This document shows, piece after piece, positions 11,281-22,410 of a DNA stretch of 64,000 nucleotides. A program made the position numbers and the translations under genes. Positions within the stretch are counted from its first letter, which is position 1; each line of letters begins with the position of its first letter. This DNA comes from Poecilobothrus nobilitatus. Lineage: Eukaryota > Arthropoda > Insecta > Diptera > Dolichopodidae. A model generated the notes under the pieces. The model was given only the letters and a program-made list of their open reading frames with translations, did no database searches and was not told the origin of the DNA. The stretch lies in assembly GCA_947095535.1 (NCBI GenBank), contig OX352772.1:119224991-119288990 (forward strand), in the 5' to 3' direction.

Positions 11281-11530
11281 TACAGTCGATACAATTAAGT
11301 TCTGAATAAAACGTCATTCAAATGGCGTCCACGACTTCTTTTGCAGCAACGAATTCTTCTAACTAGCGACTTGTAAAGCTTGAAGAGATTCTGGTTTATT
11401 GCTAAAGACCAATGACTTTAAATAACCCCACAAGAAATAGTCTAATGGTGTTAAATCACAACTTCTTGGAGGCCATTCAATGTCACAATTTCTTGAAATA
11501 ATGGAATCTCCAAACTTTTCTATAACTCCA
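11281..11530 (-). pseudogene. Tc1/mariner-type transposase C-terminal fragment
   Basis: The minus strand reads FGDSIISRNCDIEWPPRSCD, then LTPLDYFLWGYLKSLVFSN, then a frameshift and SRGRHLNDVLFRT before the stop. WPPRSCDLTPLDYFLWG is the signature around the third catalytic acidic residue of mariner-like DD(E/D) transposases that are common in insects. Only the last ~80 residues remain. The fragment directly abuts the C-terminal side of the DUF7869-like pseudogene, so it probably marks an insertion or deletion that removed the end of that gene. Confidence 0.75.
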
Positions 11531-13504
11531 AACATTTTCTAAATTAAAGTTAGATTTCGACAGCTCACAAAAATCTAAAATATGTTCTCTACTCATTTCT
11601 ATAACATTAAATGGCCGTTTGACTCCAACTGTTCTTACTAATTGATATCAATCCCGCGGAAGGTGAATATGCATGTTTGTAGTTTTCTTTTTATTTCCAA
11701 TCAACGCATTATCACTGTTACATTCCATGTGAGTGTGTCCAGGAATCAAGAATTTATGATCCATTGTTTTAATTGATCTACTTCTTTGCATAAATATTGA
11801 AAACATAGTTGTAATATAACTATTTTTATTCTGACCTGGGCATGAATCATTATAATAAATAATAGACTCCACATTTGGACGCATTGAGGAAAGATGTTCA
11901 AATAAACAGCTTTTCTTTCTTTCTTTTAGCAATCAGTTCACGCCACATGAAACAGCTACCATTATTTGTTTCAGTATCATGTATTGTTAAATTATAAGTC
12001 CATAAAGGATGTCTGTAAAAAAATTCTCCTGATCTCAACAATTGCATTGGTAAAAATTGTTGCAGGTCGAAAAGAAAAACTTTTATGGATGGAACCTTTT
12101 TGCAAATTTCTTTGTCGTTAGATTTTTCAGTGTAAGCTCTATCTGCCGCATCTTGATGTTCGTTATGCTCGCACATCAGTTGTCTTTTCTTTCCAGCATC
12201 ATTCTCTAAATTTATTTTTAGTTTAAATAAATCGCATTTTCCACATGTATCTAGACTTGGCTTTTTTTATTTGATTCCTGTACCTGTAAAACAACAAAAA
12301 AAATCATTACATTACTAGTACTTGGTATTTTCTTTTTTAAATCTTTTTATATTTATATACATAAATTTTTTTATACTTTTACTTTTACATACCATTAAAA
12401 ATCTCTGAATATTTTGTAAATGATACATGCTGAGTATAACAAGTGGTATATAACTTATACATTTGCGTCAGCGTCAAGTTTGGTTCCAAATATAATTTCG
12501 ATTAATGTTTCCGAGTATAAAGGCTTTGATAAGCGGGGAAAGATAACATATGATTTCTGATTTCTGCAAGTTTTCCCTCGCTTATTTTATTTGACGTAAT
12601 AGTTTTTCCCCGAAGATCACAAAAACTATTTTATTCACCATTCTTCAATTTCTTCTTGGCAACGCTTTTTAAAAAATTATCTGTTTCTCCCAATGTTTGT
12701 CGAAAACATTTTTGACACAAATTTATCGTTCTTTCATTAGCGATTACCTTGTAAATGTAAGTAAAATTACGTTGCTTTTTTCTATCTACTAATTTTTTTT
12801 CCTGGTTGAATTTCAATTGAACCAGCTACATATAAAACACGATCTTTGCATGCACCTAATGACCAATAGTCGTCAAATTTTTTTATTGTTCTAAATAGAA
12901 AGTCTAATATATTTCTACATTATTTTCGACAAACAGAAAGCGGAACACATTTTCTAGCTTTAACTATTTTATCATTTGATGTCTGATATTGTTGCCGTGT
13001 ATTTCTTAATTTTTTATTTTTTTCTCGTAGTTTTCGAGAAAAGTCTTTAGTCTCGTAGTTTCTCGTAAAATTATTTTCTACGACATCATTATTTTCTTCA
13101 AAAAATTCTGAAGCTTGAACAATGATACTATTTGATGCTTGAAATGCTTGCCAGTTCTTTGGCCGTTCTTTCAAGATCTAGTTTTTCATATTCTGGAACA
13201 TAATCTGGATCTTCAATACTCCCAACATTAAAATCGTCCAAAGAATAAAAGTTAGTATTCAAAAAATCCTGGTTGATGTTATCCACTTCACAATATTCTT
13301 AAAATTAAAACATTTAGTAAAATTGCGATAATGTATTATTTTCTCATGATCATTTTTATGTTTGTTTACTTACCGGTAACATTAGAAATACTAGCATTAA
13401 CGGTAAAATCAATTTCTTCTTCGCGTATGCAATTGTTGTATGACAGGAAAGTCACTCACAATTTTTTTAGCTAAATCCAAAATTACTTTTGCTGTTGAAG
13501 ACAT
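11531..13504 (-). pseudogene. decayed multi-exon gene of the DUF7869-like insect repeat family
   Basis: Minus-strand pieces in order: a possible start at 13504 (MSSTAKVILDLA), an exon at about 13300-13160 (SLDDFNVGSIEDPDYVPEYE), then KNKKLRNTRQQYQTS with a Cys-containing end (about 13010-12920), a WSLGACKD region (about 12870), NLCQKCFRQTLG (about 12700), a CGKCDLFK region (about 12230), KVFLFDLQQFLPMQ and YRHPLWTYNLTIHD (12090-11970), and finally YYNDSCPGQNKNSYI and KFLIPGHTHMECNSD (11850-11720). This order matches a family of uncharacterised, highly copied insect proteins with a DUF7869-type domain, whose biochemical role I do not know. It is broken by several frameshifts and by a TGA near 11653, where the family usually has Trp before YQLVR. 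The last part is truncated at the mariner fragment. Confidence 0.65.
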
Positions 13505-14250
13505 GTTGTTTTTTTTAAAAATTCGATTTAAATCCTTTTGCAACTAACTTTTCTTTTTTTAAGTAACACAAATTTTATATAACACTTTTTTATTTTTTTA
13601 TTTCACTTGTATGTATTAATTTGGTTCTGCTTTCCAAAACTAATGAAACTCTCAATTCCGTTTGGCATTTTATAGGCAAAGTCACTTAACTATTAATCAA
13701 AGCCTACTAAGAATTTGAAAAAAAGACTTTTCATAATAATTTTGTAGAATAATAACTTAAATATCTTAGGTAGCTTTGAAACAAAATCTAATGTTCTTCA
13801 TAAAATTGAAATTGAATTTGGAAAAATAACTTAAAAATCTTTAAGTTATGTTCATATTTATTTAAATTTTGGAAAAAATCACCTAAGGTATACTTCAGTG
13901 ATTAATACAAAATTGTTTGATACATAAATTTACTGTGGAATAATCACTTAAGATTTTATAAGTGTTTTTTCTACATTAGAAATTTAGAACAGTATAAAAA
14001 TTGCAGTATTACATAAGTTAAAATTTGTGATAATAGCAAACTTAAGTGATTTTACCAAAATCAATGTGTGGCCCAACTGGTTTAAGTGATTAAGTTTATA
14101 CGTCATAACTTCTTTAATTTTGCTCTGATTTGCATGATGTTTTGACCAGTAGTAAATCTTTCTTAGTGCTAGCTATTGCCATACAAAAAGCAAAAACAAT
14201 TAAGTGTACTTAAGTGATTATTCCTTGAATCCACATATATAATAAGCTCG
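13505..14250. other. AT-rich non-coding stretch with recurring CTTAAGTGAT-like words
   Basis: No gene recognised. Variants of ACTTAAGTGATT, on both strands, recur roughly every 60-130 bp (for example near 13690, 13870, 13940, 14040, 14085 and 14210). They may be the remains of a degenerate short repeat or transposon ends. It ends where the errantivirus LTR begins. Confidence 0.4.
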
Positions 14251-14253
14251 CGT

Positions 14254-14644
14254 GAGTTATGTATAAGTATATAACTATGTAAAAAAAAAAAAAATATATA
14301 TATATACATTATTTAAACAAAACAAAAAAATAATAATATGTAATATTAATAAATATATAAAATTTTAATTATACAAAATTTTCCTGATACAAATTGCCAA
14401 ACGTTATTGGCCGAAAATTATTGCAAGAAAAAATTTATTGCAAAATAATGTTGATTTAGCAATTTGTATCTGCCTTGTTTTCTGTAATTTTGAATAAAAT
14501 AAAAAAGTTAAAAAAGTTAGTCTTGGAATAACTTGCTATAAAACAATCTGCTGTATTTTTGTATTAAGAATTAAAGTTAAAATAAAAAAGGGTGTTCCTG
14601 TGTTTTTTATATATTAAAAAAAAAAAAATAATAAAAAATTTAAG
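14254..14644 (+). mobile_element. errantivirus 5' LTR (approximate limits)
   Basis: The LTR start is placed at AGTTATGTATAAG, since errantivirus LTRs typically begin with AGT. The end is fixed by the primer-binding site directly after it. It contains A-rich tracts, a TATATA run near 14295 and an AATAAA at about 14496. No second copy exists downstream in the window, so the limits rest on context, not on an LTR-LTR comparison. Confidence 0.5.
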
Positions 14645-14662
14645 TGGTGCAGTCGGTAGGAT
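14645..14662 (+). promoter_or_regulatory. primer-binding site, tRNA-Ser type
   Basis: TGGTGCAGTCGGTAGGAT matches the complement of the 3' end of insect serine tRNA including CCA (TGGCGCAGTCGGCAGGAT) at 16 of 18 positions. It sits immediately after the LTR and ~300 bases before gag, as expected for errantiviruses of the 17.6/297 group. Confidence 0.7.
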
Positions 14663-14968
14663 CTCTGTAAAAATAAAAAAAGATCCAGTGAAACGGACTA
14701 ATATAAAAAAAAATAATAAAACAAATAGTGTTAATTTATAAACATTTAATAAGCAAAAATAAAATTTTGAATTTTGTGTGAAATTACTGGCCCTTACGAT
14801 CTCAATCGGCGAATTTTAACATTAATAAACACAATTAAATTTTATTAAAGTGAACAATCTAAAAAAAAAAAAATTTTTAATAATAGGTAATTAAAATAAT
14901 TAATAAAATTTTAATACAAAATTGATTGTCATCTAAGCAGACTACAAAATTTTAATAACAATCGAAAT

Positions 14969-15930
14969 ATGGCACAAAGTCCAGTGTTTAGTAGCATTAA
15001 CACAAATGCTACAATTACAACAGAACAACCAGGCTCAAACTCAAAGAAATCCATTTGAACAAGAGTTAAAATATTTACAACCATTCAAAGGAGAAAAAGG
15101 GACATAGCCGAGTTTTATCGATGCAGTGGACATAATTTTGCAGAACCATCCAAATCAAACGGCGTTGGTATTTCAGTTGGTGTTATCAAAAAATTTATTA
15201 ACTGGAAGTCCTTCAAATGATTGCAAAAGTAAACTGAAGCAAGATTATAAATCATCTAAAGATCAAATGAGGTTAACCAGACAAATCAACTCATTAAAAG
15301 TAAGTAGTATTTTAGATTTAGATAATAAAATAAGATATTTTGTAGAAGATATAGTAGAATTTGTCGCTTTTAATGAAAATAGTCAGGCTATGGAAGATAT
15401 ATTTTGCGGAATGTTAGTGCAAAGAATTAAAGAATTAGTGTCAGGATCTTTAGCATATGCTATAATGAATAAGTATAATCTAACACAAATTAGGCAAATT
15501 GTTAACAATTTCATAGGTCTAGATAATAGTAATATAAATTTAGCATATAAAAACAACAGCAATTTTAATAAAAACAATAATGAAAGTTTTAGCAATAACA
15601 GACCATAACAATAATAATTTTAATTGTAATAGAAACTATAATAATTATAATAACCAATATAGAAGAAACACTAATTTAAATAGATTTGATAATAATAATT
15701 ACTACAACTACAATAATAATTATAACAATAACTTCAATCAAAGATCAGTACAAAATAGGTCTAACCAAAGGTCAGTAAACCCTAGAAATAACTCAAGCCA
15801 ATATCGCTATTAACAGAGTTCTTTCAGGCAAAGACAGGTTGAACCTATGGAAGTTGAGTATAGGCAAAACAATAACATAACATCTAATAATAACAACGAA
15901 GTTAATAATTCCGAGTTTTTTATGGACTAG
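14969..15930 (+). pseudogene. errantivirus gag (degenerate)
   Basis: A start codon at 14969 (MAQSPVFSS) is followed by a frameshift and stops near 15055-15105. A long frame at 15126-15608 then carries the helical gag core (FIDAV-type entry just upstream, LDLDNKIRYFVEDI, LTQIRQIVNNF). From about 15560 to 15813 the sequence becomes extremely asparagine- and tyrosine-rich, crossing a frameshift at about 15600. A later segment has QVEPMEVEYRQ, the PMEV signature seen near the end of errantivirus gag. Gag would form the particle shell. Several lesions make this copy non-coding. Confidence 0.7.
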
Positions 15931-15932
15931 CA

Positions 15933-18607
15933 ATGGTAAATGATCTACCAATGGTAAAAATAACTATATATAATAGAAGTTTTATAGTCCTTGTTGATGC
16001 AGGAGCTACATTTAGCATTATAGATAATAAAGTGACAGGTTTTAAAAAAGTAAAAATAAAACCATTACAGTTCTCTACGATACACGGAAAACACACTATT
16101 AATGAAGACGTACATACTTCAGCTCCAAACGAAACCAAACAGAATTTATCAAATTACCAAATTTACCAAACATTAAATATCAATTCATAATAGGTTCAGA
16201 TTTATTAAGAAATATTGATAGTATAATCGATTTTGAAAAAGGAAATATTAATTTACATGCAAAAAAAATCCTAAGATAAATTTATTAAAATTAAGTCATT
16301 TAAATTCAGAAGAGATTGATGGAAGTAAAAAAATTGATTAATAGGTTTCGTAACTTATTTTTTAAAGAAGGTGACAAATTAACTAAAACAACCAGAAATT
16401 AAACATGAAATAATCACTACAATACCAGTCCAGTCCATAAATGCAAAGTTGTATAAGTATCCACCTAAACATGAAGAAGAAGTTAGAAATCAAATTAGGA
16501 AAATGGAAGAACAGGGAATCATTAGGAAAAGTAACTCACGATATTCTAGCCCATTAATTGTAGTACCCAAAAAATCGGACAACAGGTAAAAAGAAATTTA
16601 GAATTGTTATTGACTACAGAAGGCTAAATGAGGTTACAGTGGATGACAAATTTCCTCTACCTAATATTGATTCAATATTAGACAATTTAGGTAGAGATCA
16701 ATATTTTACAACCATAGACTTGGCGAAAGGATACCACTAAATAGAAATTAATGAAGAAGACAAGAAAAAAACTGCATTTGTAACACCCCACGGTTTGTGC
16801 GAATTTAATAGAATGCCTTTCGACCTCAGCCACATTTCAAAGACTGACGAATGAAATTCTGAGGAATCATATTAATAAAATATGTGTAGTTTATCTTGAT
16901 GATATTCTCATATGCAGCACTAGCTTAAAAGAACCCATAAAAGCAATAACAACTATATTTAAAATTTTAGAAGAAAAGCAATTGAAAATACAAATAGACA
17001 ATGTAATTTTTTGGAAAAAGAAACTGAATTCTTAGGTCATATTTTGACTGAAAACTCTCTTAAACCAAATCCGAATAAAATCGAAGCTATAAAAAATGTA
17101 GAGTTACCTAGAACAGAAAAACAGGTAAAAAGTTTTTTAGTATTGACCTTTTATTATCGTAAGTTTGTTAGAGATTATGCCAAAGTAGCTCAACCAATTA
17201 CGAAATATCTAAAAAAGAATACTAAAATTAATAACAAAGATCCGAACTATATAGCTGCTTTTGAAAAACTGAAGAACTTTATAATTTCGCACCCTATTCT
17301 AAGATATCCAATTTTGACAAGTCTTTTACTGTAACAACAGATGCTTCCAACTATGCTATAGGAGTCGTTCTTTCACAAGAAGGTCTCCCCCTTTATGCTT
17401 CGTATCTCGAACTCTTAACAACCATGAGAAAAAATATTCGGCAACTGATAAAGAATTTTTAGCCATAGTGTGGTCTGTGAATTATTTTGGACCTTATCTT
17501 TATGGTAAGAAATTTAAAATTTATACAGATCATCAACCTATAAAGTTCTTACATGCCAAATATAAAGGAAAAGACTTATCTCCGAGACCCCCAAGCTGGA
17601 TACTTAAACTAGGTGAATATCAATTTGATATCGAATACATAAAGGGAAGGGAAAATAAAGTTGCAGATTTTCTTAGCAGACTAGAATCCAATGAAAATAT
17701 TAAACCGGAAGAAAAAAATTGGGAAACAGTTATGGCAACTGATAGTGAATCTAATTTTAACATAATATTTAACATTAAAAATGAAAATGAGAGTATTACA
17801 ATGGCAATAATTCATTCCGCTGATGAAGAATATCTATATCAAATATCAATTAGAGAGGAAATTGTTAATAAATATAAAACACAATTAATAATAACAAATA
17901 ATAAAATTATAGAAAAAGAAATTATTTCTGGAAAAACCATCATATATATATAGCAAAATATGACTTTGATCACATATATAGCTGAATATGACAGACAAAA
18001 GAAAGATGTCACTCAGGTATTCAGGAAACTTACAATCAAATAAAAAGTAAAATTTATTTTCCAAAGTTATTAGAATTAGTTCAAATTGTTTGCCAAGAAG
18101 TTAAATATGATAGAAATCCAATTAAATTTAAGTTCAAATATAGCGAAAATGCTACAAATATTAATGACATAATACATATAGATACATACACAATTATGAA
18201 GACTAATTTTTTAACAGTCATAAGAAATTACTCTACATCTTACAAAACCTAATAATCATAGTGATAGGAAATAGTGATATAGAGAGATTCCACAACTCAA
18301 TAGTTGAAAAGTATAGAATTTTAAAATTTTTAAATCAAAATTTATCTGCAAATTGCAAATCTTAATGCAAAAATCTGTTAGATATTATAATGAGAGATTT
18401 TATTCAACAATCAAAAACATTCCAACCGAAGTTCAAAACAGAAAAGTAAATGTTAGCAAAATTAAGAAAAATTTAATTTTAGCGAAAACAAACAGAATTG
18501 GAAGACTTAATAAAGCAAGAGAGGTCTATGTCGAACAAAGAACAACAGGTTTCGTTAAAAATTATAAAGCTGTCAGACATAAAGAATGCCCAAATGCAAA
18601 AGGTTAA
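15933..18607 (+). pseudogene. errantivirus pol (protease, reverse transcriptase, RNase H, partial integrase)
   Basis: In order: protease with VDAGATFSIID (about 15990-16022; the family has DTGAT, so Thr is replaced by Ala). Reverse transcriptase from ~16400, with [13 protein letters not shown] near 16600, [10 protein letters not shown] followed by a stop near 16739, and the catalytic VVYLDDILI at about 16888-16914. Connection and RNase H follow, with TEFLGHIL, FTVTTDASNYAIG (about 17322) and KIYTDHQPIKFLH (about 17517). An integrase remnant starts near 17990. The integrase core is shortened: the text passes from an IIHIDT-type segment (about 18170) almost directly to ERFHNSIVEKYR (about 18280), then to the C-terminal tail ending KNYKAVRHKECP (about 18590). 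Multiple frameshifts and stops make it inactive. Confidence 0.85.
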
Positions 18608-19064
18608 GATTAAATAACATTCACTCTGCTAATATAAAACGACCCCAAATATTTTATAAATTAGGTAATGAATAACAACAATAATAACAATAATAATTTC
18701 CAAGAAATATTTTCTTTTTAATATTTATATTTTGAATGTTTTTCATTCATAAACATTATTCAATTATTATACTGACCTTACACAACATAATTAGGCAATA
18801 ATATTTTTTTTTATTTTAAGTCTTATTCTTACGAAATTAGCTGACTTTACAATTTACATTTAGTTATTAAGTAAAGTAAGTAACATTCTTTATTCTATGT
18901 ATCAACATATAAAACGTTGAATAAAATTTTTTGAAAAATTTCCAGGTATTTACATTTTTAATATTGGTATCGTTGACAATTACAACACCTTGAGCGAAAG
19001 GTTTATTACAAGTTGAGCCTGGGATCTGGGATATACACAAATTAATTTAAAAGAAATAGAAATA
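18608..19064. other. pol-env spacer of the errantivirus
   Basis: AT-rich sequence with no clear frame. The start of env and its splice acceptor would be expected here, but I could not fix them. Confidence 0.4.
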
Positions 19065-20177
19065 GTGAACGAAACTTCTACGATATTTCATATAATTAAT
19101 CCTTTAGAGTTAAATGACATATTAGCTAATTTAAATAAAAGTAACATTTTATTAGATAGTGAAATAATAAACATTAAGGCCAAAATAAAATCTATTATTC
19201 CATCAACTATTCATAGAAAGAAGGGGTTTAATAAATGTCGTAGGTACTGCAAGCAAGTGGTTATTTGAAACCATGGATAATGATGACAGGGAAGAGATTC
19301 TAAATCAATTAGATATTATAGAAGAAAACTCTCACAAATCCATTACAACATTAAATTATCAAATATCAATAAACAATCATTTTAACAATTTTTTTTTGCT
19401 CTTAAAAACACAATAGAACAGGATATATTCAAAATATTACAAACTTACAATGAAATTAAAGAAACGACTAAACAAAGTTTAACTCACTCACTTTATTTAG
19501 ATCAAATAATTAAATTAAGATATTTAGAAGATAAAATTAATCAAATACAGGATAATATAACATTGTCATTGAAGCATAACATTGTCCATCCCAGCATTCT
19601 GGCAGCAGAAGAAATATCATTATTTAATATCGATTTTTTCAAACTAAAATTAGTGAAAATGGGAATAATGGTATATAAAAATGATTCTTTAGTATTTGCT
19701 CTAAAAATATCGCAAAATTATATTATAACTAATTTAATATTAATAACTCCATTACCTAATATAGACAAATATGAAATAGATCAAACTAATGAATATATAC
19801 AAAACATATTTATATGAAGCAAATGTATTAAAAAAAGATTTAAAAATTTCAAGTAACTGTATTTTTAATAATAATTGTAAGTTAAGATTTAATAATAAGA
19901 CGAGTATGGAAATTTTAGATAACGAAACAATTTTAATAAAAAAATACTAAAAAAGAAACTTTAATTCAAAATTGCGATAATAGAGATATTATTTTAAATA
20001 AGAATTATCTAATAAACTTTTATAATTGCCAAATAGACATTTTTAAATAAAGATTGTCAAATAAAATTGTAACAATACAAGCAAAGTATTATGTGCCAAA
20101 TAAAATTTAAATATTACATTTGAAAAAAAATTTAAGCTTTGAAAACATAGCAATTAAACATTTAGAAAACATTAAAG
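19065..20177 (+). pseudogene. errantivirus env-like gene, 5' part (degenerate, interrupted)
   Basis: Frames at 19065-19268 and 19563-19817 and the frameshifted text between them look like an errantivirus envelope protein of the baculovirus-F-like type. A short basic cluster (HRKK, about 19211-19222) precedes a Gly/Phe-rich segment and then long amphipathic helices (YLDQIIKLRYLEDKIN, about 19495-19545). The reading continues to about 20177, where a Harbinger transposon is inserted, and resumes at 22142. Internal stops and frameshifts at 19268, 19817 and later show it is inactive. Assignment rests on position after pol and helix pattern. No receptor or fusion property should be inferred. Confidence 0.6.
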
Positions 20178-20255
20178 CCGCGTTGATCTTATGCTGATAA
20201 TCGTCTGCTGATTTATCAGCAACATGTATGTGCATGTAATAAGCATAATGTAAAC

Positions 20256-20930
20256 ATGTCATCAGCTGAAAACATTTTGGAAAAATATAGGGGATGCGAG
20301 TGTCTCTGGAACTACAAGGTTGAAAGTTACAAAGACAAAAATGAAAGAAAGAAAGCATACGAGTACCTCGAAAAAGAATTTAATATGAATTTGGACCAGT
20401 TAAAAAAAAAATTAAGTCCATTCGAGATACTTATAACGTCGAAAAAACAAAAGTAAAAAAATTAATAAAATCTGGCGCTTCTCTGATGATATATATAAAC
20501 CAAAATTAATTTGGTTTGATATCGCAGATAGGTTTTTAGATAATCAGAAAAGCAGAAAAACTTCCTCAAATCTAGTAAAGAAAAGTGTATAATATTTTTT
20601 TATCTAGAATACAACTAATTCTCTAAATCTTAATATAGGAAACAGGAATAGAAGACTCAACCACAGTTGAAAATTCATCATCAATGTCTGATTTTACACC
20701 ACGGAAAAAAATTAAAACTGCACTACCTAAATACATAGAAAGTGCGATGAACAAATTAGAAGAATTGAAATCAAACAATCAAACTCAGGATCAATTCTCC
20801 TTTTTTGGTGCACTGGAAAATTGCTGGTTTCACAGCAACTTAGGGAATTATCCTTCTAAAGGGCATTAAAAGTCCAATCAAAAATTCAACAATTAATAAT
20901 AGAAGAACAAATAGATAACAAAAACAGATA
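20256..20930 (+). pseudogene. Harbinger-associated MADF/Myb-like DNA-binding protein (broken)
   Basis: The start at 20256 gives MSSAENILEKYRGCECLWN. CLWN and the following basic helices (RKKAYEYLEKEFN, LDQLKKKL) are typical of the MADF (Myb/SANT-like) DNA-binding fold. A frameshift near 20450 precedes the second half (YKPKLIWFD, about 20495-20520). An apparent intron ends at an AG near 20640, followed by a linker (ETGIEDSTTVE, DFTPRKKIK) and a BESS-like tail (DQFSFFG at about 20790, then RALKVQSKIQQLI after a second frameshift). In intact elements this partner protein is thought to bind transposon ends and assist the transposase. Confidence 0.7.
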
Positions 20931-21186
20931 ACAAACAAATGAGAAACAAAAGAAACGAGATTTACAAAATTTCAATACATCACCGCCAACAATACGTTCA
21001 ATTGCAAATACTCATAACGAAACACTACAAAAATTTCAATACATCACCGCAAATAATTCTCTAAGTTGCTCTGATACCAGCACATCAAGAAGAAATAAAG
21101 AAAAGGATGATGATATTTTATTGTTGGCTTTATCTTCAATTTTAAAAGAAAATAATTAAAAAACAATTTCTTTTAAAAACAAATAA

Positions 21187-22028
21187 TTAATGATCATCAG
21201 TTAGAGGCTGTCGGTGTGGGTACGGCTTCATTAAATAAGTAGAAAGAGGCAATGCATTATCTCCGACGATTACACTCCAATCGGGAAAATTTATACTTCC
21301 GTTTTCTATACATTCATTTAATTTACACTCTCGAAAAATTGTCGAGTCATTGATCCTGCCTTAAAAAAAGCCTTTATAATTCTAAAATTCACTTCCGTGT
21401 GGCGCACATTTTAGGCGAATATGTTTCTCGTCAATGGAACCGCAACAGTTTGGAAAATTCCATCGTGTTGAAAACCCATTCGCAATTTGCTTCCATTCTG
21501 CTTCATTATTTGGGACCTGATTTATATAAAATTAATTTAATAATGAATTCTTTAAATTTAAAATAAGTTATTATTTTCAACCTTAAGTAATTTTGTAGGC
21601 AATTACATATTTCCTTTAGTACAGGAGTTAAAAATTTAGAAATGGAACCTTTGGGCACTTTGTATGAGTGTTCTAAACTGCCAAAAGAGTCGCCACTTGC
21701 TAAAACTCTCAACACAATTTCAAGTTTCAATTTAGCAGGCAAAGCATATCTAAAAATTGTGTCTTGTTTTGAAATGGATGGACCTCCTAATGAAAGTAGT
21801 TTATCAAATTTAGCAGGCGTCATACGGAAATGATTGCGAAAAGTGTTTGGATCTTCCATTCTCACTTCTTGTAAAAAATTAGAACTGAATCCGCAATTTT
21901 TCGTTTTTCGATCCACTTTCGTACCCACATCCTTCGTGAAGTATTTTTTTCTTCTTTGTAAAATTTCTTATTTCTTTCTGTAACATATCCGCAATTATAG
22001 CCTCCAACAAAACTTGATTTTCAGCCAT
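21187..22028 (-). pseudogene. PIF/Harbinger (HARBI1-like) transposase, broken
   Basis: The minus-strand start ATG at 22028 gives MAENQVLLEAII. After a frameshift near 21920 the frame reads NFLQEVRMEDPNTFRNHFRM, with helix-turn-helix text KLKLEIVLRVLASGDSFGSL and KVPKGSISKF. A probable ~65 bp intron (about 21582-21518; donor AAG|GT, acceptor CAG) joins to VPNNEAEWKQIANGF and the first catalytic region NCCGSIDEKHIRLK (about 21440-21400). A deletion or frameshift near 21365 shortens the core. The end has INDSTIFREC and the second catalytic region VGDNALPLSTYLMKPYP, stopping at 21187. The family's third acidic residue lies in the lost or altered part. Confidence 0.82.
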
Positions 22029-22141
22029 TTTAAACAACACTAAGTAGCAACTTTTAAAGGTATAATGTAAAAGCTTTTGCAACATTCACATACATGTTGC
22101 TAATAAATCAGCAGACGATTATCAACATAATGTCAACGCGG

Positions 22142-22410
22142 ATTAAAGAAATTAACGAATTAAAGTATCATTAAATTGTTTCGTATAGCTTGATGAATAT
22201 AATAATTGTTCTAATTCTATAATACTAAGTATAGTTGTAATATTATGGTTAAGATACAAAAAACAAAATAATATATGTATCTCAAAAAACAGAAACTTTT
22301 ACTTTAAATCCTAAAACAATTGAATAAAATATATTTCAGTCAAATAAAAGTTCAACAACTGACGTACTTAAAAGTACCATACTGATTCAAGTAAATGTAT
22401 AAAGTCATTA
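22142..22410 (+). pseudogene. errantivirus env 3' remnant and truncated element end
   Basis: After the second ATTAAAG the env frame resumes for a short distance and passes into a hydrophobic stretch (about 22180-22250), the expected position of the membrane anchor. No polypurine tract plus LTR copy follows. Instead unrelated AT-rich sequence leads into the satellite array at about 22410-22430. The 3' LTR appears deleted at, or replaced by, the array boundary. Confidence 0.5.

Larger units (their letters stand above)
20178..22141. mobile_element. complete PIF/Harbinger DNA transposon nested in env
   Basis: The terminal inverted repeats are about 57 bp with about five mismatches. The left end begins CCGCGTTGATCTTATG at 20178 and the right end closes with TCAACGCGG at 22141. 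The element is flanked by ATTAAAG on both sides (20171-20177 and 22142-22148), a 7-bp target duplication. Inside are two divergent genes, the usual Harbinger arrangement: a MADF/Myb-like DNA-binding protein on plus and the DDE transposase on minus. Each TIR also contains the small palindrome TGCTGA-TTTA-TCAGCA (left end). Both genes are broken, so it is non-autonomous now. Confidence 0.88.

Noticed and set aside
15383..15595. Minus-strand Leu-rich frame inside gag
   Set aside because: Antisense of Asn/Lys-rich gag text, which always reads as Leu/Phe-rich on the other strand.
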